From positions 1 through 33,507 of the forward strand of contig JBEHYA010000012.1 of assembly GCA_048498415.1 (NCBI GenBank): DNA of 33,507 nt, given 5' to 3'. Of this stretch, positions 7,082 to 14,450 are shown piece after piece. Below the pieces are notes generated by a model that did not search any database, was not told the origin of the DNA, and saw nothing but the letters and a program-made list of their open reading frames with translations. Every line of letters begins with the position of its first letter. Positions within the stretch are counted from its first letter, which is position 1. The DNA comes from JBEHYA01 sp048498415 (GTDB lineage: Bacteria; Pseudomonadota; Alphaproteobacteria; UBA9219; RGZA01). The translations under genes and the position numbers were made by a program.

Positions 7082-7648
7082 CTACTGAATGGCCGACCAC
7101 AACGCGCTCGCCGCTAAAATCACGAACAGAAAACTGGACGCAAGCCGCACCGGCCGCATGGGAATTTTCTTGATCAAACGCGCGCCGAACAAGATCACCG
7201 GCACGTTCGCCAGCATCATGCCCGTGGTGGTGCCAAGCATCACCGCCACCACCGACTGCGCCTTGGCCGCCAGCGCGACAGTCGCCAGCTGCGTTTTATC
7301 GCCCATCTCCGCCATGAAGAAGGTGAGAAACACACTCGCCACCACGCCCCAGTTGGCTTTTGTGGGCGTGCATTCTTCTGCCTTGTCGGGGATCAGCGAC
7401 CAGATCGCCATGCCGGTATACGAGGCCGCCATGATCCAGTCCATCACCTGCGGTGTGAGCAGCCCGCCGAAAATATGCCCCACCTCGGCGGCCAGCGCGT
7501 GATTTAAAAGCGTTGCAGCAAAGATGCCGAGAATGACATAGGCCGGCTTCGGAAAGCGGCTGATCAGGCAGAGCGATAGAATCTGGGTTTTGTCGCCAAT
7601 TTCGGCGAGGGCCACGAGGCCGGTCGAGAGCAAAAATTCGCTGGTCAC
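7082..7648 (-). CDS. TMEM165/GDT1 (UPF0016) family Mn2+ exporter
   Basis: Inner-membrane cation transporter with the duplicated family signature E-x-G-D-K-T: ALAEIGDKTQ at about residues 13-22 and FMAEMGDKTQ at about 111-120. These mark the two inverted three-helix halves, and six hydrophobic segments are visible. Bacterial members such as MneA export manganese. The yybP-ykoY riboswitch directly upstream supports manganese as substrate and induction by Mn2+. I choose the GTG at 7648 (188 residues), because homologues begin just before the first motif. A TTG at 7678 would add ten residues and lies directly against the riboswitch platform hairpin. Neither start has a strong Shine-Dalgarno sequence. 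Confidence 0.88.
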   Translation of the reverse strand: MTSEFLLSTGLVALAEIGDKTQILSLCLISRFPKPAYVILGIFAATLLNHALAAEVGHIFGGLLTPQVMDWIMAASYTGMAIWSLIPDKAEECTPTKANWGVVASVFLTFFMAEMGDKTQLATVALAAKAQSVVAVMLGTTTGMMLANVPVILFGARLIKKIPMRPVRLASSFLFVILAASALWSAIQ

Positions 7649-7679
7649 TGGAAGTCTTTCGCCGGAACAGGAGGCCAAT

Positions 7680-7822
7680 GATCACTTCAACGGCCTTATC
7701 CGGAAAAAGGCCAAATCTGTGATCAAAGGTCTCGCCAAACCTAGGTCGCCCGCGCCATGAAACCGTAGTCTCAAGTATGTTGACGCGGAGCCCCGCTAAA
7801 CGGGCGGCTACTCCCCAATGAT
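7680..7822 (-). ncRNA. yybP-ykoY manganese riboswitch
   Basis: Read on the minus strand, the leader has GGGGAGTAGCC (7816-7806), then CGTCAACATACTTGAGACTAC, and closes with GGCGACCTAGG and GGCGAGACC (7736-7728). These are the conserved loop and junction segments of the yybP-ykoY Mn2+ aptamer. Right after the aptamer, GATCAC (7724-7719) can pair either in the closing P1 region or with GTGATC (7685-7680) immediately before the first possible start codon. An inner GGCCTT/AAGGCC stem lies between them. That arrangement suggests that Mn2+ binding frees the translation start. It precedes a family often controlled by this riboswitch. Confidence 0.9.
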
Positions 7823-7860
7823 GTGTTTTAAATAATCAAGCCGGTGTTATTTGTCCAGCG

Positions 7861-8814
7861 TTATTCCGGCACGATCGCAAAATTTTTATCGCGCAGCGGC
7901 AGCAGGCGCGGCTGCGGCACTTTCGGCATCGGGCCCTGGATGCGATCCCACGCGCGGCGGAAACGCTGGTGCATCTCGGAAGTTGCCAGCGCGCGGCCTT
8001 TTTTTGATTCGACGATTTCCGCGGCGTCCAGCACATAGAGCACGGGCAGCTGCTGGCGGAAAAAGCCGGCCTCGCGCGCGCGGGCATTGATCGGCGCGGC
8101 ACTGCTCAGCGCCATCATTTCAAAAAAGCGCTTCGCCCCCAGCGCTTCAGCCAGTTCCGGCCCGTGGGCGGAGCCAAACGTAATCGCCGTGCGGTTGCCC
8201 TTGGTGAGAATTTTGATTTGTTTGGCGATATGCGCGTCGGGCCTGCCGGCATGCGCCACCTCGGCTTCGGCCCGTGCCAGCTTTGAAATCATTTGGTAGC
8301 TGATGGACGCGCCGCATATTTCCGCGTACGCCGCCTGCAGCGCATCAAGCACATCATACGACGGCTGCAAACGCGGGCGGAGCGCGCGGGCCATTTTTTG
8401 TACTTCGGCGCGGTGTTCTTCACTCACCACATAATTATCGCGCGTATCGACAGGAAAAATCGTAATGCCCAGCGCCGCCGCAGCCGGCACGGCATTCACA
8501 AAATGGCCGACGATTTCTTCCCGTTCATCGGCGGTGATGTAATGGCGCAGATAATCGGTTGCGTTGAGCCCCGCCATAAGCGCGGCGCGGCTTTCATCGG
8601 TGTTTTCACTGGCGTGGCGGGTGAAGGCGGGCAGCACATCGGTCGGCGCTTCGACCACGGCATAACGATAACCGGCTTCCGCCAGCACGCGAAAATAATC
8701 CAGGGAATGTTGCCAGCGCACCACCGGCACATCGCTGTGGCCGTTGCCGATAAATAAATACTGCCGGCTTTTTACATCGTCCCGCGCAAGCAGGGCTTCA
8801 AATGTATTGGTCAT
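7861..8814 (-). CDS. Uncharacterised protein, possibly ChaN/Tiki/TraB-superfamily-like
   Basis: 317 residues, not recognised with certainty. It has no signal peptide or membrane segment. The N-terminal FIGNGHSDVPVV, a VVEAP strand-end at about residue 55, and a late TFGSAHGPELAEALG at about residue 210 resemble the spaced His/Glu motifs of the ChaN/Tiki/erythromycin-esterase fold. In that fold a strand ends in (G)xxH and a second GxxH closes the site. This is a resemblance of motifs, not a family match. The 3' part is rich in basic residues. It lies 40 bases downstream of tRNA-Ala on the same strand and ends just past the riboswitch leader of the next gene. The ATG at 8814 has no clear ribosome site. 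Confidence 0.6.
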   Translation of the reverse strand: MTNTFEALLARDDVKSRQYLFIGNGHSDVPVVRWQHSLDYFRVLAEAGYRYAVVEAPTDVLPAFTRHASENTDESRAALMAGLNATDYLRHYITADEREEIVGHFVNAVPAAAALGITIFPVDTRDNYVVSEEHRAEVQKMARALRPRLQPSYDVLDALQAAYAEICGASISYQMISKLARAEAEVAHAGRPDAHIAKQIKILTKGNRTAITFGSAHGPELAEALGAKRFFEMMALSSAAPINARAREAGFFRQQLPVLYVLDAAEIVESKKGRALATSEMHQRFRRAWDRIQGPMPKVPQPRLLPLRDKNFAIVPE

Positions 8815-8854
8815 TTAAAAATCCGCAATGCGCTATGACTTAAAAATATAAGGT

Positions 8855-8930
8855 TGGTGGACCTGATCAGGATCGAACTGACGACCTCCTCATTGCGAAC
8901 GAGGCGCTCTCCCAGCTGAGCTACAGGCCC
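8855..8930 (-). tRNA. tRNA-Ala (anticodon CGC)
   Basis: A 76-nt cloverleaf with encoded CCA. The acceptor GGGCCTG pairs with CAGGTCC and includes the G3-U70 wobble that identifies alanine tRNAs. The D arm is GCTCAGCTGGGAGAGC. The anticodon stem CCTCG/TGAGG encloses the loop TTCGCAA, giving anticodon CGC (plus-strand 8895-8897) for codon GCG. The T loop is TTCGATC. Confidence 0.95.
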
Positions 8931-8952
8931 TTAAACCACTTTAATGCCCGCA

Positions 8953-8982
8953 TTTATTGGCGATCCGACCCACCTTTGTCAA
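8953..8982 (-). promoter_or_regulatory. Sigma-70-type promoter of tRNA-Ala
   Basis: On the minus strand a perfect TTGACA -35 (8982-8977) is followed, after an 18-base spacer, by AATAAA (8958-8953). This lies 22 bases before the mature tRNA 5' end. The -35 is convincing; the -10 is imperfect. Confidence 0.6.
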
Positions 8983-9053
8983 GCACGCCGCTTGCGTTAA
9001 GGGGGGCTTGCGTTTATTTTCAGCTTTCCATTCACACGCAGGGCCCTTTCGCC

Positions 9054-9362
9054 ATGTATTCCATTTTCTACGTCATCGACATGTTTCTCGGTTTTCTCGA
9101 GTTCATGATGGTGATTTACGGTATCTTCAGCCTGCTGATCGCCTTTAACCTTATCAGCCCCTATGGCCGGATTGCCGGCGCCATCTGGAGCAACATGGTG
9201 GGCCTGTTCGAGCCGATGCTGAAACCCATCCGCCGCGTTGTCCCACCCATGGGAAATTTTGACTGGTCGTTTCTGGTGCTCTACCTGCTCATTGTTTTGA
9301 TCCGCATGCTGCTGCGTGAATACGGGCCGCTGGGTGCCCATGTTGCCGCGAGCGTGTCATGA
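9054..9362 (+). CDS. YggT family membrane protein
   Basis: 102-residue inner-membrane protein with two long hydrophobic segments (about residues 3-32 and 72-92) around the family core NLISPYGR and LFEPMLKPIRRVVPPMG. The motif EP-ML-PIRR--P is diagnostic of YggT. Family members are linked to cell-shape and osmotic phenotypes and to chloroplast CCB3, but the biochemical role is unsettled. I use the ATG at 9054 because it gives the normal family length; an upstream ATG at 8976 would add 26 atypical residues. The stop overlaps the folD start in ATGA, so the two are co-translated. Confidence 0.9.
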   Translation: MYSIFYVIDMFLGFLEFMMVIYGIFSLLIAFNLISPYGRIAGAIWSNMVGLFEPMLKPIRRVVPPMGNFDWSFLVLYLLIVLIRMLLREYGPLGAHVAASVS

Positions 9363-10207
9363 CGGCGCAGTTGATTGATGGCAAGGCCATCGCCGCCGCG
9401 ACCCGCGCGGAAGTTGCCAAACAGGTCGCCACATTAAAAACCAAGCCGGGATTAGCGGTCATTCTGGTGGGCGCCGATCCCGCTTCCGAAGTTTATGTGC
9501 GGAACAAGGAAAAAGCGGTGCAGGAAGCGGGGATGAATTCATTCCCGCATTATCTGCCAGCAACCACCAAACAGGCGGAACTGGAAGCGCTGATTGATAA
9601 GCTGAATGCCGATCACGCCGTGCATGGCATTCTTTTGCAGCTGCCCCTGCCCCAGGGTTTAAACGCGGAACCGCTGCTGGAGCGCATCAGCCCCGATAAA
9701 GACGTGGATGGCTTTCACCCGGTGAACGCCGGCCGCCTGGCCGTGGGCCGCGATGCGCTGGTGCCCTGCACGCCGATGGGCTGCATGATTTTGCTGGAAA
9801 AAACATTGGGTAGTCTTCGCGGCAAAAACGCCGTGGTAGTGGGGCGCTCGAACATTGTGGGCAAGCCCGTCGCCGCACTGCTGCTCAAAGCCGACTGCAC
9901 CGTGACGATCACGCATCAGCACACGGTTGATTTGGGCGCGGTGACGCGGGCGGCTGATATTCTGGTGGTTGCGGTGGGCAAGCCCAACCTGATCAAAGGC
10001 GATATGGTGAAGCCGGGCGCCGCGGTGATTGATGTGGGCATCAACCGCATCAATGCAGACGGTAAAACCAAACTGGTCGGCGATGTGGATTTTGAGGCGG
10101 CCAAGCAAGTGGCCGGTTACATCACGCCCGTGCCGGGCGGCGTGGGGCCGATGACGATTGCGTGCCTGCTGCAGAACACGCTGAAAGCGGCGCAAGCGAA
10201 AAATTAA
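9359..10207 (+). CDS. folD: Bifunctional methylenetetrahydrofolate dehydrogenase / methenyl-THF cyclohydrolase
   Basis: Cytosolic one-carbon enzyme of 282 residues that oxidises 5,10-methylene-THF with NADP and hydrolyses methenyl-THF to 10-formyl-THF. Visible signatures are YVRNKEKA with the catalytic lysine region, LLQLPLP, the DKDVDGF motif, the dinucleotide-binding GRSNIVGKPVA, and the C-terminal PVPGGVGPMTIA. The length is typical. It follows yggT with a four-base overlap (ATGA), a common pairing in alphaproteobacteria. Confidence 0.97.
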   Translation: MTAQLIDGKAIAAATRAEVAKQVATLKTKPGLAVILVGADPASEVYVRNKEKAVQEAGMNSFPHYLPATTKQAELEALIDKLNADHAVHGILLQLPLPQGLNAEPLLERISPDKDVDGFHPVNAGRLAVGRDALVPCTPMGCMILLEKTLGSLRGKNAVVVGRSNIVGKPVAALLLKADCTVTITHQHTVDLGAVTRAADILVVAVGKPNLIKGDMVKPGAAVIDVGINRINADGKTKLVGDVDFEAAKQVAGYITPVPGGVGPMTIACLLQNTLKAAQAKN

Positions 10208-10239
10208 TTGGAAATAATATAGTTCTGCGGCGCTTTATA

Positions 10240-10752
10240 TTATCTGGCAAGCGCCGTAGTGCGTGCCGAACGCCGACCGAAGAAATGACGGCGCACGGGT
10301 TTTGTTGGCGGATCAAAACCCGGCTGTGGCGGTAAATGTTCGCCGGGGAATACCTGCTTGGCTAAAGCATATACGTTGCCGTCGCCGGCCACCGGCTTGG
10401 CGTGATGCCATTTTTTCTGGCCCTGCGCATTGACGGCACGGGTTTCAACCTGATCGCGCGCGATGAGATGCAAAATGGCATCGGCATAGCGAAGGCCTTG
10501 TGCGACGACTTCCGAGGTTTTTGTGCCGTCATGGGAACGCGTGGCGGTCACCACGTACTGGTCGCCGATAAAATCGGCGGTATAGGCAAGGCCGGTGAAA
10601 TGCGCGACGTCTTCGCTATCGATATCGCAGCGCTGCCATAAAGTGGCCGTGAGATGCGTTTGATCGGCGGGTTTTTCCGCGGGCACTGCTTTGCGCGCGG
10701 CGGGTTTTTGACGCGTGATAAAACGAACGGCGGCGTGCCAAAGAACGTGCAT
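10240..10752 (-). CDS. Uncharacterised 170-residue protein
   Basis: No family recognised. The ATG at 10752 is preceded by GGAG about six bases upstream on the minus strand, which favours it over the ATG at 10770. The N terminus is basic (FITRQKPAARKAVPAEKP). The middle (about residues 35-125) looks like a compact alpha/beta domain with TGLAYTADFIGDQYVV and a YADAILHLIARDQVE helix. The tail is proline- and arginine-rich. There is no signal peptide or clear membrane helix. It is convergent with folD. Base composition resembles its neighbours, so it is probably a native conserved hypothetical gene. Confidence 0.65.
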   Translation of the reverse strand: MHVLWHAAVRFITRQKPAARKAVPAEKPADQTHLTATLWQRCDIDSEDVAHFTGLAYTADFIGDQYVVTATRSHDGTKTSEVVAQGLRYADAILHLIARDQVETRAVNAQGQKKWHHAKPVAGDGNVYALAKQVFPGEHLPPQPGFDPPTKPVRRHFFGRRSARTTALAR

Positions 10753-10830
10753 GGATATCTCCGATATCAACGCATCCTTTCTAGCACGCCGCCTTGAAAC
10801 TAATGCGGGCGTTGGAAGCTATTGAAAAGA

Positions 10831-11133
10831 TTAGCTTTGTAGAACTGCAGGGGCTGCCGGTTGTGGCTTGAACAGAGCGCGGAGCGCCTCAATCTGCTCA
10901 TCAAAATCATCAAAGGAGGAAAAATTTTCCAGCTGATGCTGGATGGCCTGCACGTTCACTTCGCCGCGTTCCAGCAGCACGCCCGCTACATCGTTCGGCG
11001 CATATTTACGCAGGCGCATGAAAGCCTGACGCAGAGAATGGTTTGGATCGACAATTTCGCCGGTGACAATTTTAAAATCTTCGCGGATGGAGTTGAGTTC
11101 GGCGTCGGATGGAAATGCGGGTTGTTCATGCAT
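10831..11133 (-). CDS. Uncharacterised small acidic protein (100 residues)
   Basis: The start at 11133 is supported by AAAGGAG nine bases upstream on the minus strand. The sequence is acidic and probably helical throughout, for example LNSIREDFKIV, LRQAFMRLRKYAP and DDFDEQIEALRALF. It has an Ala/Pro tail and no cysteine. No domain was recognised. It is a single gene between an unknown gene and the repeat at 11240-11330. A soluble cytoplasmic protein seems likely. Confidence 0.65.
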   Translation of the reverse strand: MHEQPAFPSDAELNSIREDFKIVTGEIVDPNHSLRQAFMRLRKYAPNDVAGVLLERGEVNVQAIQHQLENFSSFDDFDEQIEALRALFKPQPAAPAVLQS

Positions 11134-11239
11134 GGCTATATGCTCCTTTAAAATAATGATGGAAAAATATTTCCATGCACTCGCCGCGCTGACAAGGGGC
11201 AATTTTGGCGCTGTGCCAGTTGTTCAAAAAAGCCAATTC

Positions 11240-11330
11240 GTCATCCCGGCGAAGGCCGGGATCCACGGCAGGCTACAGGACGAAAGCTTTGTTTAATGGC
11301 ATTCGTGGATGCCGGCCTTCGCCGGCATGG
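11240..11330. repeat. Palindromic repeat, type A core (about 91 bp)
   Basis: The arms GTCATCCCGGC..CCGGGATCCACGG and CGTGGATGCCGGC..GCCGGCATGG flank a type A core in the opposite orientation (AAGCTTTGTTTAATGGC). The arms carry CCGGC in place of CCCGC, changed together on both sides. It ends nine bases before the stop of the M20 gene. Confidence 0.85.
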
Positions 11331-11338
11331 CGTGCATA

Positions 11339-12406
11339 TTAACCGTTCAAAAAGCCGCGGATGATATCGGCATAGACCGGGATGGCAGCGTGGATTTCTT
11401 GCGCGGCAATATATTCATCGGCCACATGGCTGCGCTCCGACTTGCCCGGGCCCATGACGACGGCGGGGGCGGTGGAGAACGCCATGTCGCAGGTGCCATT
11501 GAACGTATAATCCGGCTGCTTGGAAAAGCTTTTAATGGTGCGCATGAGGGGCGCATCCGCATCGTTCTTCATGGGCTTGCGGCGGTCGACCAGCACTTTG
11601 TAATCAAGGCCGCTTTGCTTCAACTGGCCCAGCACCCATTCGTTGTTTTTGTCAGGCGTGGTGCGGATATCGAGGGTGGTCTCGATGAGGCCCGGCAGCT
11701 GGTTGGGGCTTTCGCCGCCCTTGATCACCGTGGGTTCCATGGTGGCGCCGCCCCATGTGGAATTATCCTTGAGATCAATGGCGCGCAGCGCCTGCATGTC
11801 TTTCACAAACTGGTCGGCCGCGTTTTTGCCTTCCCACGGGCGGGACGCATGCGCGGCTTTGCCGTGGCTGCACACAACAACGCGCATGGCGCCGCGCATG
11901 GATGTGGCAACGCCCATATTGGTAGGCTCGCCGAAGATGGCGGCGTCATAACGCGCGAGTTCACTTTCGATTTTCACAAAGCCGTTGCCGCCGGATTCTT
12001 CTTCTGCGGCGAGGCACACGATGAGGCGGCCTTTTTGCAGCGGCATCACGAGCCGCGCGGCGGCGATCATGCTCACCACGGAAGCAGCGGCATCATTGGC
12101 GCCTAAACCATAGATTTTATCGCCTTCCACCGCGGCACCGAATGGGTCGCGCGTCCAGCCGGGGGCGACGGCCACGGTATCGATGTGCGAGCACAGCAGC
12201 AGCGTGGGGCCTTTTTCGGTGCCCTGGCAGTCGATGATCACGTTATTCAAATTACGTGTGACTTTGGGAAAGCCATAGGCTTTGAGCGCTTCCACCAGCA
12301 GGCGCGCGGCGGCGTCTTCATTGCCGGAGATGGAGGGGGTGCGGACCAGTTGCTTTAAAAGCTCAACCGCATCCGCCTGAACGTTTGCCAATTCCATCTC
12401 AGTCAT
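11339..12406 (-). CDS. M20 family zinc deacetylase, likely ArgE-type acylornithine/acylcitrulline deacetylase
   Basis: 355-residue M20 peptidase-fold hydrolase. Metal-site motifs are SHIDTV, GLGANDAAASVV (the bridging Asp), AAEEESGG (catalytic Glu pair), IFGEPT and the late SHVADEY histidine. The usual G-x-G-x-x-D-M-K-G of ArgE/DapE is replaced by GLGANDAAASVV. I know that pattern (GLGSNDAGASVV-like) from Bacteroidetes proteins acting on N-acyl-ornithine or N-acyl-citrulline. The ATG at 12406 overlaps the argG stop by eight bases; 12397 is the alternative. The tight coupling to argG points to arginine synthesis, removing the acyl group before argininosuccinate formation. A dipeptidase or DapE role is less likely but possible. 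Confidence 0.78.
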   Translation of the reverse strand: MTEMELANVQADAVELLKQLVRTPSISGNEDAAARLLVEALKAYGFPKVTRNLNNVIIDCQGTEKGPTLLLCSHIDTVAVAPGWTRDPFGAAVEGDKIYGLGANDAAASVVSMIAAARLVMPLQKGRLIVCLAAEEESGGNGFVKIESELARYDAAIFGEPTNMGVATSMRGAMRVVVCSHGKAAHASRPWEGKNAADQFVKDMQALRAIDLKDNSTWGGATMEPTVIKGGESPNQLPGLIETTLDIRTTPDKNNEWVLGQLKQSGLDYKVLVDRRKPMKNDADAPLMRTIKSFSKQPDYTFNGTCDMAFSTAPAVVMGPGKSERSHVADEYIAAQEIHAAIPVYADIIRGFLNG

Positions 12407-13595
12407 CCAGCGAATGATAGATGCGCTGTTCGTAGCCGTGCAGCAGGGCGCTGCCGGCGGCATCGGCGCCTGTATACGCGCTGGAGACTTCGCCGTAGGT
12501 GCTGCCCTTTACGCCCAATAAATCGTATTTGCTGGTGGCGGTGACGGCTTTGATGGCGCCCGGCACCAGTTGAATGGTGGCGGTGCCCGTCACCCGGCGC
12601 TGCGTTGAGGTGAGGAACGCTTTGATGTCGGTGAGATACGGATCGAACATTTTGGCTTCATGCACCAGCTGGCCGAACATTTCTGCCATCGGCTTCTTGC
12701 CGCTGATCTGGAACTGGGTGAGCACCAGTTTTTCCAGCGTGCGGTGGGCTTCGTAAATGATATCGGCAGCCGCCGATTCATAGGCGAGACGGCCCTTTTT
12801 ACCCGGCACCGAAGTGCCCACATGATAGTGGCGGCCGATGCCGAAGGCGTTGCCGATTTCGGTGATGCGGCGGATGATATTTACTGCGCCGGTTGTCTTT
12901 TTGCCGCCTTCATCCAGCTCCGCGACTTCGCCTTTTTCAAAACGGAGTTTGAGCGTGGTGGGTGTGGCGTTGGCATCGGGCTTGGCGTACCACGCTTCAT
13001 CGGGGATCAGGCCATCCGCCGTCAGGGTTTCCTTGCCGCCAATGGAGACGCCCCACAGGCCGGGGTTGTAGGAATAAGACGTGGTTTTTTCAGTGACTTG
13101 GACGCCGCGCTTCTTGAGATAATCGGTGGAGAACTGGCGGCTGATGCCGAATTCGCGCACGGGCGCCTTGTAGGCAATCTCGCCGCCGCCGATTACCTGG
13201 GCTGCAACATCAAAACGGTATTGGTCGTTACCCGCGCCGGTGGAACCGTGCACAAAAAAATCCGCGCCCACTTCACGGCAGACCTGGAGTGCTTTTTCAG
13301 CAATCACGGAGCGCTCGGAGCTCACGCAGAGCGGGTACCCATCGCGGCTGACATTGCCGTAAATCAGGAATTTAATGATTGAATCGTAGTAATCCTGCGC
13401 GGCTTCTAAATAGACGTGTTTATCGGAACCGACTTCCTTGGCGCGGGCGGCGATGCGGGTTTTTTCGGCATCGTCAAAGCCGCCGGTGTTTACGGTGCAG
13501 GTCACGACCTCGGTAATGCCATAGGCTTCGCGGCAATAGGGCACCAGAAATGAAGTATCAAGACCGCCGGAAAATGCGATCACCGCCTTGGTCAT
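12399..13595 (-). CDS. argG: Argininosuccinate synthase, Bacteroidetes-like branch
   Basis: ATP-dependent ligase that joins citrulline and aspartate, 398 residues. The N-terminal PP-loop AFSGGLDTSF, then GSTGAGNDQYRFD (citrulline/ATP contacts) and the APVREFGISR segment identify ArgG. In place of the common ADLGQ motif after strand 2 it has VNTGGFDD, and it has YDSIIKFLIYGNV further on. These features match the ArgG branch found in Bacteroidetes and related N-acyl-citrulline pathways, not the usual alphaproteobacterial enzyme. It overlaps the upstream unknown gene by four bases (ATGA) and the M20 deacetylase downstream, forming a coupled unit. Confidence 0.93.
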   Translation of the reverse strand: MTKAVIAFSGGLDTSFLVPYCREAYGITEVVTCTVNTGGFDDAEKTRIAARAKEVGSDKHVYLEAAQDYYDSIIKFLIYGNVSRDGYPLCVSSERSVIAEKALQVCREVGADFFVHGSTGAGNDQYRFDVAAQVIGGGEIAYKAPVREFGISRQFSTDYLKKRGVQVTEKTTSYSYNPGLWGVSIGGKETLTADGLIPDEAWYAKPDANATPTTLKLRFEKGEVAELDEGGKKTTGAVNIIRRITEIGNAFGIGRHYHVGTSVPGKKGRLAYESAAADIIYEAHRTLEKLVLTQFQISGKKPMAEMFGQLVHEAKMFDPYLTDIKAFLTSTQRRVTGTATIQLVPGAIKAVTATSKYDLLGVKGSTYGEVSSAYTGADAAGSALLHGYEQRIYHSLDD

Positions 13596-14443
13596 TTTTT
13601 ATCCTCTTCAATAATGGGCAGCATCATATCATCGCCGGTGCCTTTCTGGAAAGGCGGGGCGATAAAGTACGTTAACCCACGCTTTTTACCCTCAATCATC
13701 CGTTCCTTGGCGGCGCGGTCGTTCGCTTTCATCCAGAAGGTCGGCGTTTTATCGGCGGGCTTTTCATCGAGGCGATGCGGGTCGTAATCGAGGTGCATGG
13801 TATAGATCAGCGTCATATCCTTTTTGGGATGCAGCTCGACGATGGGCTGATAAATTTCCATGCGGGATGTGAAGCGGCCGTGCAGACGAATGGCCGGATT
13901 GTTATATTGCGAAATGCCGCAATAAGTGCCGGTCGCGCGCGCCCGGTAGACTTCCAGCGACATCGCTTTGGTATAAAGGCCGAGCGCCCGTTCATCGCCC
14001 GTATCACGCGCGACGCTGAACAGCGAAATGCCCACATAACTGTTGCCACCCGCTGCGATGGATGAAATCTGGCCGCTGATGGGAATGTGCGTGAGTTTAT
14101 CGAATTCGACGCATTTATCTTTGCGGTAGTAATCGAGGAAACCGGCGGGAATATCTTTCACGGGCTTCATGAAGCCGACCACAGCGGTTTGCATCAGCAC
14201 GCAGTCGATTAGCACCCAGTTGGGCATTTTCAGGTCGGGCGATTTGAAGCCCAGCGAGTTGGAGAGCAGATAGGCTTCCATGAACGGCGTATGCGCCGGC
14301 TCTTCCATATAAAAAACCTGCGGGGTCACGCCAAAGGGCTGCAGGTTCAGCGCCGGCGCGAGGCGCCGGCTGGTGGCGATGTAGGGGATATAACCGGCCT
14401 GCATCACCGTGGTGAGCCAGGCGGGGGCGGTTGCATGGGACAT
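13592..14443 (-). CDS. Uncharacterised 283-residue protein coupled to argG
   Basis: No family recognised. The sequence looks like a soluble beta-rich protein: repeated strands such as YVGISLFSVARDTG, RLHGRFTSRMEIYQPIVEL and MTLIYTMHLDYDPH, plus PNWVLIDCVLMQTAVVGFMKPV. A charged tail ends IIEEDKK. There is no signal peptide. The ATG at 14443 lies eight bases past the htpG stop; a TTG at 14458 would overlap htpG. Its stop overlaps the argG start in ATGA, so its product is made together with ArgG. Coupling suggests a linked role, but nothing in the sequence names it. Confidence 0.68.
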   Translation of the reverse strand: MSHATAPAWLTTVMQAGYIPYIATSRRLAPALNLQPFGVTPQVFYMEEPAHTPFMEAYLLSNSLGFKSPDLKMPNWVLIDCVLMQTAVVGFMKPVKDIPAGFLDYYRKDKCVEFDKLTHIPISGQISSIAAGGNSYVGISLFSVARDTGDERALGLYTKAMSLEVYRARATGTYCGISQYNNPAIRLHGRFTSRMEIYQPIVELHPKKDMTLIYTMHLDYDPHRLDEKPADKTPTFWMKANDRAAKERMIEGKKRGLTYFIAPPFQKGTGDDMMLPIIEEDKK

Positions 14444-14450
14444 TAAATTG

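Noticed and set aside
11309..12106. 265-residue plus-strand open frame antisense to the M20 gene
   Set aside because: It starts inside a palindromic repeat and mirrors a gene with all metal-site motifs intact.
12660..13382. 240-residue plus-strand open frame antisense to argG
   Set aside because: argG is unmistakable on the other strand; this frame is its complement and has no domain.
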